Assembly: GCF_043641665.1 (NCBI RefSeq)
Contig: NC_092181.1
Span: 6,084,421 to 6,148,420 of the forward strand
DNA: 64,000 nucleotides
Direction: 5' to 3'
Source: Enoplosus armatus
Lineage: Eukaryota; Chordata; Actinopteri; Centrarchiformes; Enoplosidae
Made by a program: the position numbers and the translations under genes. Positions 1-25,583 of this stretch are shown here, piece by piece. The notes beneath the pieces were generated by a model. That model saw only the letters and a list, made by a program, of their open reading frames with translations. It did no database searches and was not told the origin of the DNA. Every line of letters starts with the position of its first letter. Positions within the stretch are counted from its first letter, which is position 1.

Positions 1-11944
<11,944 letters not shown>

Positions 11945-12216
11945 TTACCTACCAGGGGGCAAATGTCAAGTCATACATGCAGTATAATTGGTTAAACGGC
12001 TCCACATTAGTGTCAATGGAATGGAATGAAATCCAACCAGGAAATATTAAACCAGATTTCCTGAGCTCAAGTGTTTTCTGTCCATTTTTATAAAAATGAG
12101 ATGAATGCGAGAAAGTGAAATGTGTGTTAATCAGTGTTTTCTGAGACTGTAAAATCCAACTCCATCAGATCTTTGCAATCAGAATACAAGATGCAAAAAT
12201 GCAAAGCTTCAGAGAC

Positions 12217-12253
<37 letters not shown>

Positions 12254-12683
12254 TAGGCTTGGCAGTGGGACTTCTGTGTATGAGACATGGACTGAGGCCA
12301 ACAATGATGTCACTTGTGACTTCATGCAGCCTAATGGGCTCTTAGCCCGAGTTATGAGCCAATTCCTTACATGTTGCGTTCAACCCTCAGTAAACATCGA
12401 TACCATTAATTCCTAATTCTCAATGATGATGGTGTCTCCTTGAAATGGGTCCCTGTTGTGTTTGCTGTGAGGCAGGCGGTCATCATAAATGATTGTTGAC
12501 AGGCTGTGGTGGTTGTTGAGCTGGAAGTAATGGACATGGGTCGCCTCTGGTGTCTGTGGGGTTTAGTCAGGCCAATACAAGGACCTGTAGTTGCGAGTTA
12601 ATGGGTCTTTGTGGAGCCGTGCAATATTTTAGGTAATGCCATATCAGCTTACACACACACAAAGGCCTACATGAGTTGAGTTT

Positions 12684-13019
12684 AGGGCTGCAACCAACAA
12701 TTATATTCATCATCGATTAATCAATTGATCATTTTGTCTATAAAATGTTGGTAACTCGTAAAAATGGTTCATTTTAATTTTTTAGAGCCCAAGATGACTT
12801 ATTCAAATAGCTTGTTTTGTACAGCCAACTGTCCAAAACCCAAAGATGTTCAATTTCCTATCACATATGGCAAAGAAAAACATCAAATTCTCACATTTGA
12901 GAACCATCAAATGTTTAGCCAAATTACTGAATTTTATCAAAATAATTTAGTAGATTAATAGTAGATACCTTTTTTTGTTAATCAACTGATTGATTAATAG
13001 ACTAATCGTTTCAGCTCAA
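12684..13019. mobile_element. Short nonautonomous DNA transposon (MITE-like) copy 1
   Basis: Begins AGGGCTGCAACCAACAATTA and ends ACTAATCGTTTCAGCT, an imperfect terminal inverted repeat. Internal text includes GAGCCCAAGATGACTTATTC and CCAACTGTCCAAAACCC. This matches a very common teleost element rich in CGATTAATC words. A second copy lies at 35.9 kb. Confidence 0.75.
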
Positions 13020-14002
13020 GTAGTTGTGCTACACTGGGTTTACACACGGATGTGTTCACAGCGTTTGTCAGCGTGTACAGTCCACGCCTGTAGTCTGTAT
13101 GGCCATAAATTCTGGGCTGCATGTGGACTGTTCATGAAGACCCTTTGGACCCTCGCAACCCACTTACAAAATGTTGTTTGCTCTTTAGTGAGTACAGTAA
13201 GTAGTTTACTGTTGATCAGCTTTTATGACTTTGCTCTTTAAGTAAACTTGTCAAAGGGTCCAAACATTAGCGAGGAATACAAGGAATTGAAGTCTTCCTC
13301 TCACTCAGTACACACACACACACACACACACAAAATCTTCCTCCCAGTCTGATGACAGAAGCAGTCAGACAAAGACTTGATCATTAGCCGTTACCCAATA
13401 CCCCCATCACATCATCAAAGGCCGAGTCTACCAGACTGTGACTGGGAAATAGATACTCATGTAGTCGTGAGCGTTCATGTAGAATCACCTCACTCTGAAT
13501 GACTGATTGAAAGGAATATAAGAAGTGAATGAGTGAGTGAACAGATGAATGAAATCATTTACAATGATTAAGCGATCAGTAAATCAATGGTCAAAAAGGT
13601 GGATGCATGAGTCCAAGAAGAATGAAAGAATGTCGTGTCCCTCAGTGAGCAGATGCAGGAAGGAATCTCCCCCAGATGGACGTTGTTGATGATGCATTAG
13701 CACCATCCATTAGAGAAAACAAGAGGGCGGGAGGGGGAGGAGAGGAGGGAGAGCGGAGTTATCTGAGGTATCTGAAGAAAGACAGAAAAGCAGAGGTGTC
13801 CTGTGTATCATCAGGTACAGTCTGATGTGACGAGAGCAGAAAACTGAATGAAAGGAGGATTGAAATCAGAGACGTGTGATTGGAGGTGCAAGAGGAGGAG
13901 GGCTTAGTGGTGAGTGACACAGCCAAACAGCAATGTCTCCTGGGGGATCTTCAGTCATAAGCACATTATCCATCCATCTGTCTTCCAGTACCCCTCTCCT
14001 GC

Positions 14003-14040
14003 TTCTCTCTCTCTCTCTCTCTCTCTCCCTCTCTCTCTTT
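14003..14040 (+). repeat. CT microsatellite
   Basis: CT repeat with one CCC interruption, inside the frmpd1 5' intron. Confidence 0.9.
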
Positions 14041-14889
14041 TCATCCTGTCACTTCCTGTTGGCCTCGCTCACAGTATCTCACTTCTCAGCTTACAGAGAC
14101 ACAATGCAAAAGTGTACTTAGGTTTGTTCGGGTCAGAATAATCCAACTAGCTCACCAGCATGGTGATCTCACGAGTGAAATGGATACACACATAAATATA
14201 AATAAACCCTGAAGCTAGTCAGGGATGGATTACAGCCAAATGTCAAACACTGGGACAAAACCTTCATACACACCTAATCCCCTCTAATCCCACAAACATG
14301 TATTCCTTCCTAAGTGGCTTTGATTGACTACACTAATGAAGTACAAGACCAGTGGTCCAGTGATACAATCCACTCTGGTAAAATAGCGCTGAGAGCGCAT
14401 ACCACAGCGTTCAAGACAAGAGATGAAGACAGGAAATGTCGGCAGATTTCTTTAAAAGGTGTAACATTAGAGGATGCTGGAAATGTTATACTGGACTTCC
14501 CTCTCACATCAATCATATCGCATTTCTCAACCTTACATCTGCACTCACTGAATATTCTTGGTGCTTCTATTGCTGACAATTACTTTTGGTTTCTCATTAT
14601 GGAAAGATGGGATTTTAAGCATTTTCTACTCATGTAGTCATTGTTATCCATTTTGGATGACAGCTTTATGAGTCAAGAGATGAACTGGAAGATTTCCAGG
14701 TTGAACCCTGGGACTGACAGTAAAGTCGCTTTCACACCGGAAGTTCAGTTCACTCTACAGACCAAAGAATATAATATAATATAAAGAGCTAATAATAAAT
14801 AAAAGAGCTGCCGATGTGTGTTGCACTTTGTTGCACAATAAAACTGTAATATTCTTTATTATATAGAAAAAACAGACCTTGTGGTTTAA

Positions 14890-15060
14890 TACAGTGGTTC
14901 TCAACCTTTTTGGCTTGAATCAATGTCTACTTGTGGCTTCCCACCATAATTATCTAGCAATTTACAGTAAAAAAAAGCAAAGGAAAGTCTTGTTTATCAT
15001 CTTGCAAAGGGTCAGGATTTGTGAGGGTCCTGACCACTGGTTTGAAAGCACTGGTTTAAG
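14890..15060. mobile_element. hAT-like nonautonomous element
   Basis: One end is CAGTGGTTCTCAACCTTTTT and the other contains CCTGACCACTGGTTTGAAAG; these are imperfectly inverted. The internal text is CTTCCCACCATAATTATCTA and AAAGGGTCAGGATTTG. The end sequence is typical of hAT-family elements. Confidence 0.65.
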
Positions 15061-17424
15061 AAGTAGTTAAACAAGTGGAGGTATGTCTCAACAAACAGGT
15101 ATTTAATCATCGGCCCAACACTTTAATTTATATAATAAAGCTTCTACGGCTGCAGGATGTGCTGCCAGGTACTTGCAGTAACTAATGATCTGGATGTTGT
15201 TGCCGACAGAGTTACAACACACCAATCTGGCAACCCCACCTCAAGTCTACTGAATCAGCTTAAAAATTCAATCTACATGTTTAGTTTTATATTTTTCATT
15301 TCTTATATATAAGAAATACAATGTGAACACATATAGTTGCTTCTCTCTGCTTCCAGTATTTATAGGCTTGTTAGAGATGAAATTTATATTATTTTCTTCA
15401 TCTTATCTTACTATCCATGTAACTGGGCAATACCTGTACCTCTGTTACTTCGGCATGCTGCTCATTCATTTCCCTGGTTAAATGAAAGTTAATGAAAAAA
15501 TTGGATTTAATCTACATTAACGTCGATTGTCTCTTCTTTTCTCATGAATGTTTTGCAGCCATCCCACTATTCGCCATGCAGTCCCTCGCTTGTGTGTCCC
15601 CCTCCCTCTCTTTCTATTAGATTATTGTTTAACTGTGGGAGGAATCAGATTTCTCACATCTGTTTATCTGTTTCTCTGTGCCTCTAACACAACTGCAAAC
15701 TCGGAGCTTAAAGAAAAACTCACACCATTTGCACCATCTTTGATAGACATAATCCATCATTTATTTTGTAATGAAAGGCTGAAATCTGTACAGATTGTAT
15801 AAAATATACTTGAGATTTGAATGACCTAGACAACCTCTGCAGACCAGGCATGTTCATGGGTGTGTTACTGTGTCCACGCCCACACAGTTTGACAGTACTG
15901 CTGAGGAAGATGAAGTCACTTTTGAAGTTGAATTCACCATTTTTGACATACTTTATAAACTTTATTTGCAATCACAGTGATTCACACAATAACCTACTGT
16001 TGTGAAGATTAAGGTTACATTCAATTAAATTTAGCTACATTGGAAAGTAATATGTCAGTATTGCCAAAGTCAAAGACCATTACCCTGGATGTTTCTTGTT
16101 TAATTGTGGTGTGCTGCTGGGATGACAATAACACCTACATTGCACCTGCTTTGGTACATAATAAGTTACCAAAATACCAAACAGACGAAGGTGAGAAACA
16201 AAACCTGCAAAATTAACTGGAATTACCTCAACATGGTGTCATGTCAAGGGTTTCCCCAGGAAATGGTTAGCGGAGGTGGTGAACTCTTCCATCCAGACCC
16301 GAGGGGTCAAGCTGAGGCTCTGTGCTCGTCTCTATAAAAACTCTATGATCAGAGTCATTCATGCAAATAACACACACCTATTGAAAAAAAATGTGTGTAT
16401 TATGAGTTAACTAACTTCAACTTGATTTAGACCTAATTGGATAAAACATGTCTCCAGCAGGGGATTACCTTTGACTAAACATTTTAGTCCACCGTAAAGT
16501 TAACTTACAATGAGATCAATCTGTGTTACCAGGTGGGCTGAATCAGACACATCTTCTGTAGTTTTGTAAAGGAAACGCCTATATAAGACTTATTTAGTTT
16601 ATTACAGTACACAGCTTATTTAAATACATGAATTTTATGGTAAAAGTAATGCTACTCAAATAACGTTTTTATCAATGACGAGACATTTCTATTATACTGT
16701 CTCTGTTTTTGACACATAATTACCATTTGTATGGTTATGTTTTGGCACTTGACCACAATGAGCATGGTCTTGGTAAAATATCGAAAACACTGACTTGAAG
16801 CATGAGATGCATTCACCATTTGAATGGGACACGTGGGACGCACAAATCACAAATCCTTGTCAAAGTCTTGTCTTGGGCTTTATACAACCCTCCATCCACC
16901 CAGACATGCTCCCTATGACTTCTCTGCAGTAGAGGTACGTCATACTGCCTGGATTTGAAAAACACTTGGCAGTGAACATACTCCAAGCTGTAAGTATGTT
17001 TCCTCCAAACTGTATTTGACAAAGCTAAGTAGTAGTATATACACACACACTTTGTAGGAGGCACGGCTGAGTACAACATGCATTACTTACAACATGATAC
17101 ACAACTTGTGCATAATGCTCTGAATGCACACACACACACTAACGCACAGAGCAGGCAAATGGGATTACAGAGTGTGTTTGCAGGCTGTGACAGGGAGTTT
17201 GTGCGTCACTCCCGCTGAGCCAGATTAGACTGAGCTTCACCGCAACCTTACAGGTCTGTTTAGGGTAACAGACTGGCTGAAACTATAACACAGACACTGT
17301 CTCACTCTCCCCTTATCCCACACTCTCTCAACCCTCTAATCTTGTCATCTTTCTTTTTGTGTACACATACAAACAAAATCTGTTTCACATTTGTATTGAC
17401 AGACCAACACACACACACACACAC

Positions 17425-17538
17425 CTGCTCTCTGCCCTGTGTATCAGGGCTCCATGAAGGCGCCTGTTACAGTCCCGCTCTGCTTTCTCTCCGTCCATCG
17501 TTCTGCTGAGGAGGACCAGCGTGACGTGTCTTCATCTC
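17425..17538 (-). other. frmpd1: Putative upstream frmpd1 exon: 5' UTR with upstream ORF, or alternative first coding exon
   Basis: 114 nt between a good acceptor (GTGTTTGCCCTCAG) and a donor (GAGAGCAG|GTGTGTG) that begins a GT repeat. The ATG at 17498 opens 24 codons (MDGEKAERDCNRRLHGALI, then HRAES) and leaves in phase 2, the same phase as frmpd1 coding exon 1. Skipping to the exon at 11512 would give an in-frame alternative N-terminus. Joining to the exon at 11948 instead gives an upstream ORF whose TAA stop lies directly before the main ATG. A second short ORF starts at 17535. Inferred from splice signals and phase only. Confidence 0.5.
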
Positions 17539-17869
17539 CTGAGGGCAAACACAATGTCAGAATTAAGAGTTAGGGTACACTGTGGGGTACTTGAGATTGT
17601 TGTAGTCAGAAGTCAGAGTCAGAAGTGTTTGGCACAATGGAAAATAGTCAGTCAGATTGATGGATGGACAAGTGCACAGACAGACAGACAGACAGAAAGA
17701 TAGATAGATAGATGCAGGAGTTTCAGTATTAGAATCATCAATAGTATAATCAATGACCATGCACCGCACGTGATTTTCATCTAAAAAGAATGGAAAACTA
17801 TGAAGAGGGGAGTGAACAATGGAGGGGAGCTTCCCTCTTCATTCACATGAGCTAATCAAACAACTCAGT

Positions 17870-18165
17870 AATCATCACAGGGAGGGAGAGACAGGTGTGA
17901 GGAAGCAAAGAAAGGGAAAGAAGCATTGATGAGAGGAGGAGGCACAGAGGAGGAAGAGGATGAACAGAGGAAGAGAGAAAATGAGTAGAGGGAAAAGACA
18001 AGAACAGACAGGCCAAGCGGTGAAAAAAGACGTAATTTATCATGAAAGCGGTCGATAGACAAACGCAGAGAGAGAGGTCGGAAAAGAGGAAATGGAGGAG
18101 GGAGGAAAAGGGGGACAACAGTGAAGCGAGTGAAGGGAGGAGAGGAGGAAGACAGAGAGACAGAT
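17870..18165 (+). repeat. Purine-rich low-complexity block
   Basis: Nearly all A/G on the plus strand over about 300 bases (GGGAGGGAGAG, GAGGAGGAGG and similar words). It produces long but meaningless open frames on the minus strand. Confidence 0.8.
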
Positions 18166-20204
18166 GAGGCTCCATCACAACAGGATGGGCCTGACTGGGC
18201 TGCTTGTGCTGTTTGTGGAGTCCCACATGCCCCTGCTCTGCTCCAAACACCATGCATATTTAATGAGGCCCTTACAAAGCCCTGGGAAAAGAGATGCTGG
18301 GAACTCTTCTGCCCCCTCCGCCTTCCCCACCACTCAAATTGTCACCCCTCAGTACTTTGCTCTTTCATAATTCTCCCTCCTCTCACTTTTCTCTGTTGTC
18401 TTTGCCTGCTTTTCTGATTTTTCTTTACTTATTCTTAGAGATTGATTGTCTCCTCCCAAAGTGCTACAGGGTGTTAAGCAAGCACACAACTCTAACCTGG
18501 TACATCAGCATGCGGTTGCCAGTGTTTGCTTAATTTTAGTCCTGCGCATTTCAAACAGAACGGCTGCTTCATCTTTTCCTAAAAACAGAGTTGGCCAGGA
18601 TCAGCTGTGTTCTCTCAGCCTTAAAGAAACAGCGTGCACGTGTGCTGCCGTTCTCCTAGTCTCTCTTGTACCCACTTGCATTCAAAAACAAATTGAGGCA
18701 CATGCTCTTTGTGACTGCGGATGTGTGTGTCTATGTGAGACAATGTGTTTGATTTTATGAGTGTATGTATGTTTTTATTATGCGAGTGAGTGGCTGGAGT
18801 TTGTGTACGTGTGCATGTGTGTGTGCGCGTTAGTCAGAGTGCTGCGTGCATCAATAATGTATCTAGATAATGCAGCCGCTTCACTCTACCAGGAACAACT
18901 AACAGGCATACCGACGCACAGAGTAAGACAGAGAATGAGGGGGAAAGAGAAAGAGAGAGAGAGACAGTGAGACAGAGAGAGAGAGAAAAAACCCACATGA
19001 GGCAGCAGAGAGGAAAGATGAGAAAGGGAAATGTGAGCGACACAAAAATGGAGCATATTACTTGGGATCAATTCTCAGTCTTTTAACCCACTTAGAGCGG
19101 GTGGGTGGGATTTTTGCAAGAAGCTAATTCAGGTATTGTCAGACTTGTGCTCTAAACATGCTGACAGACTTTGTCATTGTATTAGGATTACATGTATTAT
19201 GTTGGATGATGGGGGCATTTAGCTAGAACCCATTATTTAAAAAGTGTGGGAATGTATCTGTTTATTTTACATGTAAACTAATGACTGAGATTATACTTAA
19301 ATTATATCCATAATACAAAAATGCAGGTGAAAATCATTTGCGGTGTCCAGCTGTACTCATATTATAGTGTATTACTCATACTGGGGGGAGTGGGGGAATT
19401 ACAAAAACAAATACTACTACGTTAGTTTCTAACTAGTAACAAGTTTTATGACCTGTTATATAATCTGTTCTGATCAACAGGATATATGACTTCTGCAAAA
19501 ACCTACAGGTCACTGCTAAGTTAAATTGCTCACAGTAATGGAGGAGGCGCATGCAAAAACTAAAAAAGTTTATTTTTTTCTTCTTAAAAAAATAATTACT
19601 TTACTCTGTGTTACAGGGACATTTAATGGGCACTTCTGGATACATGGAGACATACACTTTTGGTAAGAATCAAAGTGAAAACAGTAAGACTTTCTAATAG
19701 CAGATTAAAGGCCCTGCTTACCTACTCAGGTGTTTTCAGTTACCCCGGCTGATTAGACCTCAGGTCAGTTCAGTCACTCCAGATTAAAACAAGAGGTAAC
19801 TTATCTACAATGCCCAGAGCTACTGTATCATCCGTAAACTGACCACACCACTGTTATGTTTACCAACTCTGTGACAGCTTCAGGATATATGCTTCCCCTG
19901 GTCAAGGCTGGTCTAGAGAGTGAAGACGCCCCCACTGATAATTCCCACTTCAAAGTCAACCTTTGACAACAATCGCAATATTTCTCAACACATAAACCCA
20001 GGAGTCTCCTCGATCATTCAATAATTAGATAAAGATTAAGTCATGGTTGATGTTTTAAGTAGCCTTATGGAGTCTGTATGGAATAATACAGTACTCAGTA
20101 CTTATCAGCTGTTGTTGAGAGGAAGTAGAGCCACAAAGTCAGAATACAGTATACAGCATCTGTTAGGAGACACATTGCACTGCTTGGGCTTCTGCATAAG
20201 GTAT

Positions 20205-20600
20205 TAGGGGCAGGAATCACAATAACATATTATCACGATACTTAAGTCATGATACAACATTACGAACGTAGACATTTTGCAATATGCTGAGTATTGCGAT
20301 AACATATATTTTCAACTGCAATTATGTCCCCAAAGGAAAACTTTGTCAACATGTTTTATCTAATTAGATAAAGTTTTCAGTCTGGACTGTTTGTATTACA
20401 GTCTACATCGTCCAGCTTAACTGAATGCAAATGTGTGTGGACGACTGTTCTATTACAGGTATTTTGAGCAATGCAACTTGTACAAAAAAAGTTATGCAGC
20501 TCCTTCAGCAACTTTGCATTTGCAGTCTTGATTATTTATAAGCTCAATACTTGGTGTGTGTGTATTGATACAATATTGCCCCTACAAGGTATGCCATTTC
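20205..20600. repeat. Teleost repeat with CACGATAC / TTGCGATA words
   Basis: GGCAGGAATCACAATAACAT, TATCACGATACTTAAGTCAT and GAGTATTGCGATAACATAT follow the order of a repeat I recognise as common in fish. The right part, with TATTGATACAATATTGCC at 20563-20580, may be its other end. Boundaries are approximate. Confidence 0.55.
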
Positions 20601-23600
20601 TGCTCAGTTTGAGGGAATTTGGGCTTCCTTATTTAGATACTCACTTGAAAATAAAGCTAGTTGTAAAGTAAAGCTACCAGTAGTCTGTGTTATTATAATT
20701 TTTTAAACCAGTCTGTTTTCTTTGGGCCTGTTTATATTTTCCTCTTGACCCAAAAGAATTACATGTTCACTCCTCTAAGGGCAGCAGATAGGGGACACAA
20801 TCCAATTAGCAGCTCACGTCGCAGTCAGACACAGACATACAAGCACACACTCTTTGTAACCTAATGACCTGTGTCATTTAATTGACACAGACAGTGGCTG
20901 ACACTGTAAGTATGCATATGTCTTTAATTCACACATGCTAAGAGGTGACTTACAGTACATGTAACCTACATTGAAGTTATTAGTTACTTCAATCAAGCAC
21001 AAAGTTTACAGAGATTTCTCAAGAATTTTGGTTGTGTATGTGGTTCCAGACAGAATGAAGGTTAAGATGATATGTTGCCTTTCTTTCATTAGTTGATTCA
21101 TATTTCATTACAATTCATAAAGAGTGTTTAGTCTCAGGGAGCAGAAGGTTGGCTTTGATTCAGAGAACACATTTATCTTCCATCTGCACTCCATCAATAA
21201 GGTAAATGGTGTTTATAACAAATATGAAAATAGAATATGAGGAAACGCCGCTGCTATCGTATTTACTCATGTGTATCCAGTGTTGCAAACCTTGTTTCTA
21301 TTTATTCAATTCACAAAGGCTTTTGTGAAATGATTAACGGCAACAGCTTTAGGTCGTGATTCTCCAGTTAGTTTCATCCTGTTAGTGAGATATCCATCTA
21401 CTAATGCCAGAGAGACGAAGAAAGAAACAGACATCAAGTGCTGGTCTTACATATCATTACATTTTTCTCAATGTGTTTAGTAGGGTAATTAATCCACTGA
21501 CATGTGGGCAATGGGATTGGGTCTGCTAACTCATGATCACTAATGAGGGCAAACACACAGCTATACTGTAGCTGGAAATTCAGAAACATAGTTTACATAA
21601 GTCATTTGGTTACTTCGCCAAGTTAGCTTGCTCAAACCAAGCCTGTCAAGAACAGAGATGAGTTTGCTACCGCTGGCTAGTTCTTGTGTCCACTGGATGT
21701 GCCATTCAGATCCCACTGAAACCATTTTGGAACCGGAGCGTCTTCAGAAACAACATTTCATGTACTGTTTAGTTGTTTTGCTGACATTCTTTTGTGTTTC
21801 ACAAGCACACTGAATAAATGTGTGTAGCTCATTTATGATCCATGTCGCAACGGATACTTGGTGGCTGTACTTCACATACAGTTTTAATAACTGTACCTTT
21901 AATTTGCATCTGTGTTTCCTGAATAGTGCTTATTGGCATAAAGAAAATAGTAGCATTCCTTCTCTTTCTCCACAGACCTGGTCAGAGAAGTGACTTGAAC
22001 AAAATTCCATGTCAATTGCCTACAAATATGAGTATTTACAAACATTAGCAAGTGAAATTCACTCTGCAGAGAAGTGAGCTGGTTCAACAAAAATAGACCC
22101 AGCATGTCAAGAAAGCTGAGAGGAGAAAAGAGCCGTATGTGAGCTGCAAAGTGAGAAACTTCATTCACACATCCAGTGGACATTAGCGCAGTGGGCTGGA
22201 ATGGAACTCAATGTAACAGCACCAGGCGAACATAAAGGTTTAGAAATACATTATACTGTTGATGCTATGAGCACCTGAGGTGTACAGGAAGACAACGGGA
22301 CAGCAACCAAACATGTTTTAGCGACATCTAATTGGCCCCACCTATCTGCGGGCAGAGCTAGAAGGGAGAAAGGGAACATTTTAACATGGCCCTGGACAAG
22401 GAGGGGCCCCTCAGACAGACATGGTAATACTATACTGAATTACATGGTTCAGGGTGGGGTGCCACACCACATTATGTGGCCCAGAATTAAGAAAAGGAGG
22501 GGAGCTGCAATCATATTTTAATTTTAAGATATAATGTTCTTCTCCAGGATCCCGAAGACGGCAATGTGCTGAAACATCGATCTTTAATTTAATCTGAGTT
22601 ATGAGTGTACGGCTTTCCCCTTCTGTGTATTGATGTCTGCCTGTAAGCCAGCAACTCACTCAGGATAGGTATGCACTTTCCTTCAGTTCTTCATACCGTA
22701 GGAGGCCTGGAATTCCCTCCTCGAAACACGTCCAAATTTATGTAGGTATCTGAAGTAAAAGAAAGTTTACTGACTCAGCAGGCAGGTATCCGTTTATTGT
22801 GCGTCTCCGTTCAATGATAACTGATGGATAGCCTCTGATGGGGCCTACTGCACTAAAAGCGCTTAAAGAACTATTCCTGCTGTTGGCGGAAAACCCTTTA
22901 ATCAGGAGTTTCAGATTGAAGCCAAACGGTGCTGAAAGTGCTGTCTATATGGCAAAGGAGATTAGGCTTGACCTAAAACCTTTTAGACCTCATTAGAGCA
23001 GTTCCTCCTAACCTCTTTAGTTTCTGATTCACCATTACGCCGTGTTAAGCAAGGGCAAGCTGAAAATCTTTTGTGGCAGAACCAGTTTTTGCTATCTGGG
23101 AAGACTCCTTTGCCTCTAATTTTCCAACGCCTTCACATCCTCAGATGTTTTGAGATGCTTTTAGAAGGGATTTGCCTCCTACAACATTCAGGTTTCAAAA
23201 GTAGCCAAATATAGCACAATTTGAGGTGTGACGTTTGGGGTCGATTCTACGTCATGTCTTTGGTTTGGAGGAAATAACTAAATTTGACTCTGCTTCTTGT
23301 TTTACCTTTGGGTTTAAAGCTTTGAGGCTCTGACGGTGAGGAGGGAGCTGAGGGAGATTTGGTTACATCAGCGAGTAAAGCTGAACAGTGCACTTGTGTC
23401 TGAGTGTATAGCTGCACAGTTTCATGTCGCGCACCTTTTTTAACGTCGGTTTTGAAAAGTGCTACACCAGTTAACTATATTATCATTATTAATAATGCAG
23501 TGCCATAGGGCCTTACAAGTATCTCAACACACGTCATTTGTATGTCTGAATGTGTGCTGCCGTGTGTGTGTGTGTGTGGGTGCACTGTATGTTTGTGTGC

Positions 23601-24814
23601 ACGCAGTTACGTACAAAGAGGTTGACAGACACACCCGAGTTTTCGCTCTGTATTAAACTTGACAAATACGAAGCATCAAAAATGTAGCCGAGCCTAAAAA
23701 TAACATCATAAATTAGTAAAGCCTGGGAAGGCCTTCAGAACGCAGCCAGCCTCATATTCTTCTTCTTCTGTTTCACTTCTGCACTGAGTGTCAGGGCTCG
23801 CTTTATATTCATGTCTCCTCATGACACACAGATGCATGTATACACTGTACACACCCACAGATGTGGGCACATACACCTGACATGCAGATGTCAGGTGTAT
23901 AGAATATAGAATATTTAGCATGTTACAATAGCATCAACACACTGTGCTGTGTTTCACAAGGCCAAAGCATGATGCAGCAAAATATCTGGAGCAATATCTT
24001 ACTGTAAAAGGCATGTAGTAGTGTGCGTTTGAGTGTGTCTGTGTGCACGTAATGAGTGTTAGTGGCTGTTGCACTGATGCATTAGTAAAACACATTTTAA
24101 TTTCACACAGACTATGTGCTGTTAGTCTGTTCATCAATTCTTTAGCAGCAGTTGAATAAAGAAAATGACTGAGTCATTTGCTTTGTAAGGGGACAGGGAA
24201 TGCCTCAGTCTGTTTGTGTCCAAACTGACTGAAGTGAGACATCTGGAGCATTAGGGACACCTCCCAGTCTCAGAGTGTTACTAAACTTTAAAATCCCTCT
24301 CACCAACCCGCCTCCTCCCCTTCATGAGCGCCCCTCTTTCATCATAGGACTTGGGTGGATTGGAACAGGTGAACGGGTGGACACTTTCACCTGGCTCCCC
24401 CTCCTCGCTGGAGTAGTCTACTTTTGGGGAGAGAGTATGTGTTATTGGTTCAATGACTGTACGTTGTGCTTTGCACGTAGTGGCAAGGCTTGAATGATAC
24501 ATGTTGAAATTACTTTTCTCATTTAGGGCATACAATGGACAGCTAAACCTGTCAATATTGTTTTCTTCTATTTCTACAATAAACCGGAGGTGAACTGGTG
24601 GAAAAACACGGACTTTTTAATAAAAATCTTTTTTTTTACAACAAATAACAATGTCGTTTGTCGAGCCGAAGCACCGTCATTTGCTTTGCTAGCTTGCAGT
24701 GAAGGGAAACAAACAAATACAATTTCTATTGACAGGAATCTATTTTTGGCACTTTCTGCGGCTGTTATTCAGTCTAGTTGGCTGTGCGATAATAATGAGG
24801 TGTAAAGACCTTAC

Positions 24815-25090
24815 CGAGTAGCGGGTATCTCCTCTCTAATCCCCCCCTGAGCGCAGGGCGAGCCGTCCCGACCGTCCTGGATGAGGAACAACTTCGAAAA
24901 GCGCCGAGAAAAAGAGAGGAGGAAAAAAAGGCGCACCTTCCTCAAACAGTGAGAAGTCAGTTAATCCATATCACCTGGCGTTTAAGCGGCACGAGGAGCG
25001 CGGCACGAGATCCCCTCGAGAAAGCTGCGTTTGATAAAGTCCCGGTGCAGGTGAGCTGCCCGAGATGCGGACGGGTGAGGCGCACGCGGC
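24815..25090 (-). promoter_or_regulatory. frmpd1: Probable noncoding first exon and CpG-rich promoter of frmpd1
   Basis: GC- and CpG-rich sequence in an otherwise AT-leaning window. On the minus strand it ends in a strong donor, CTACTCG|GTAAGG, at 24815, and the stretch just before the donor has no ATG, as expected for a 5' UTR exon. No splice acceptor is obvious on the upstream side, consistent with a transcription start in or near 25.0-25.3 kb. A CT/CA repeat (25107-25179) and more CpG-rich DNA, including a CRE-like TGACGTAC near 25364, lie upstream. The transcription start itself was not located. Confidence 0.55.
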
Positions 25091-25106
25091 TTAAACGACA
25101 GTAATC

Positions 25107-25129
25107 TTCTCTCTCTCTCTCTCTGTCTC

Positions 25130-25177
<48 letters not shown>

Positions 25178-25179
25178 AC
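25107..25179 (+). repeat. Compound CT/CA microsatellite upstream of frmpd1
   Basis: A CT repeat (25107-25152) passes directly into a CA repeat (25153-25179), between two CpG-rich blocks in the inferred promoter area. Confidence 0.95.
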
Positions 25180-25583
25180 TTGAAGTTTTAATAGTGATGA
25201 CGGGGGTCTCGCGGAGACAGCGACACGCCGCGAGCTCACAATTGTGTGCACACCTGCATCTCTCTCTCCTCTCTATATTTGCGGATTTGTATGTGCGCGC
25301 GATCGCGTGCGTGTGTGAATGTGAAAACCGCAAGAGGCATACCTGTACGAATGTACCTAATGCTGACGTACAGTCAGTTTCCTCGCTTCAGAAATTGGGG
25401 AGAAACACAAATTTCCTCCTATCTCGTGTTTTTATGGGGAACTGAAATGCCGTACATGGTCAGCACACAAAAAACAATGGAATTAAGTGGTCAGATGGAT
25501 ACGTAGATAGATAGACTGTTAATTGGTCTCTGTCGCCTCCTACTGGCGCTTATGGTTTACTGCCACTCTCAGCTGTCCACTAA

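Larger units (their letters stand above)
11949..17424 (-). other. frmpd1 5' intron
   Basis: Noncoding. It holds CA repeats at 12221-12252 and 13312-13332, a CT repeat at 14003-14040, a short inverted-repeat element at 12.7-13.0 kb and a hAT-like element at 14.9 kb. A possible repeat fragment with GGGTTTCCCCAGGAAATGG lies near 16250. No coding exon recognised. Confidence 0.65.
17539..24814 (-). other. frmpd1 first intron
   Basis: Noncoding. It holds purine-rich blocks at about 17870-18165 and 18915-19020, GT-rich stretches near 18720-18830 and 23560, and a repeat at 20.2-20.6 kb. A possible repeat-like segment with AAACATCGATCTTTAATTTA lies near 22570. No exon recognised. Confidence 0.55.

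Noticed and set aside
17852..18257. Two overlapping open frames of 130-133 codons on the minus strand
   Set aside because: Both arise from the pyrimidine-rich strand of a purine block, which simply lacks stop codons.
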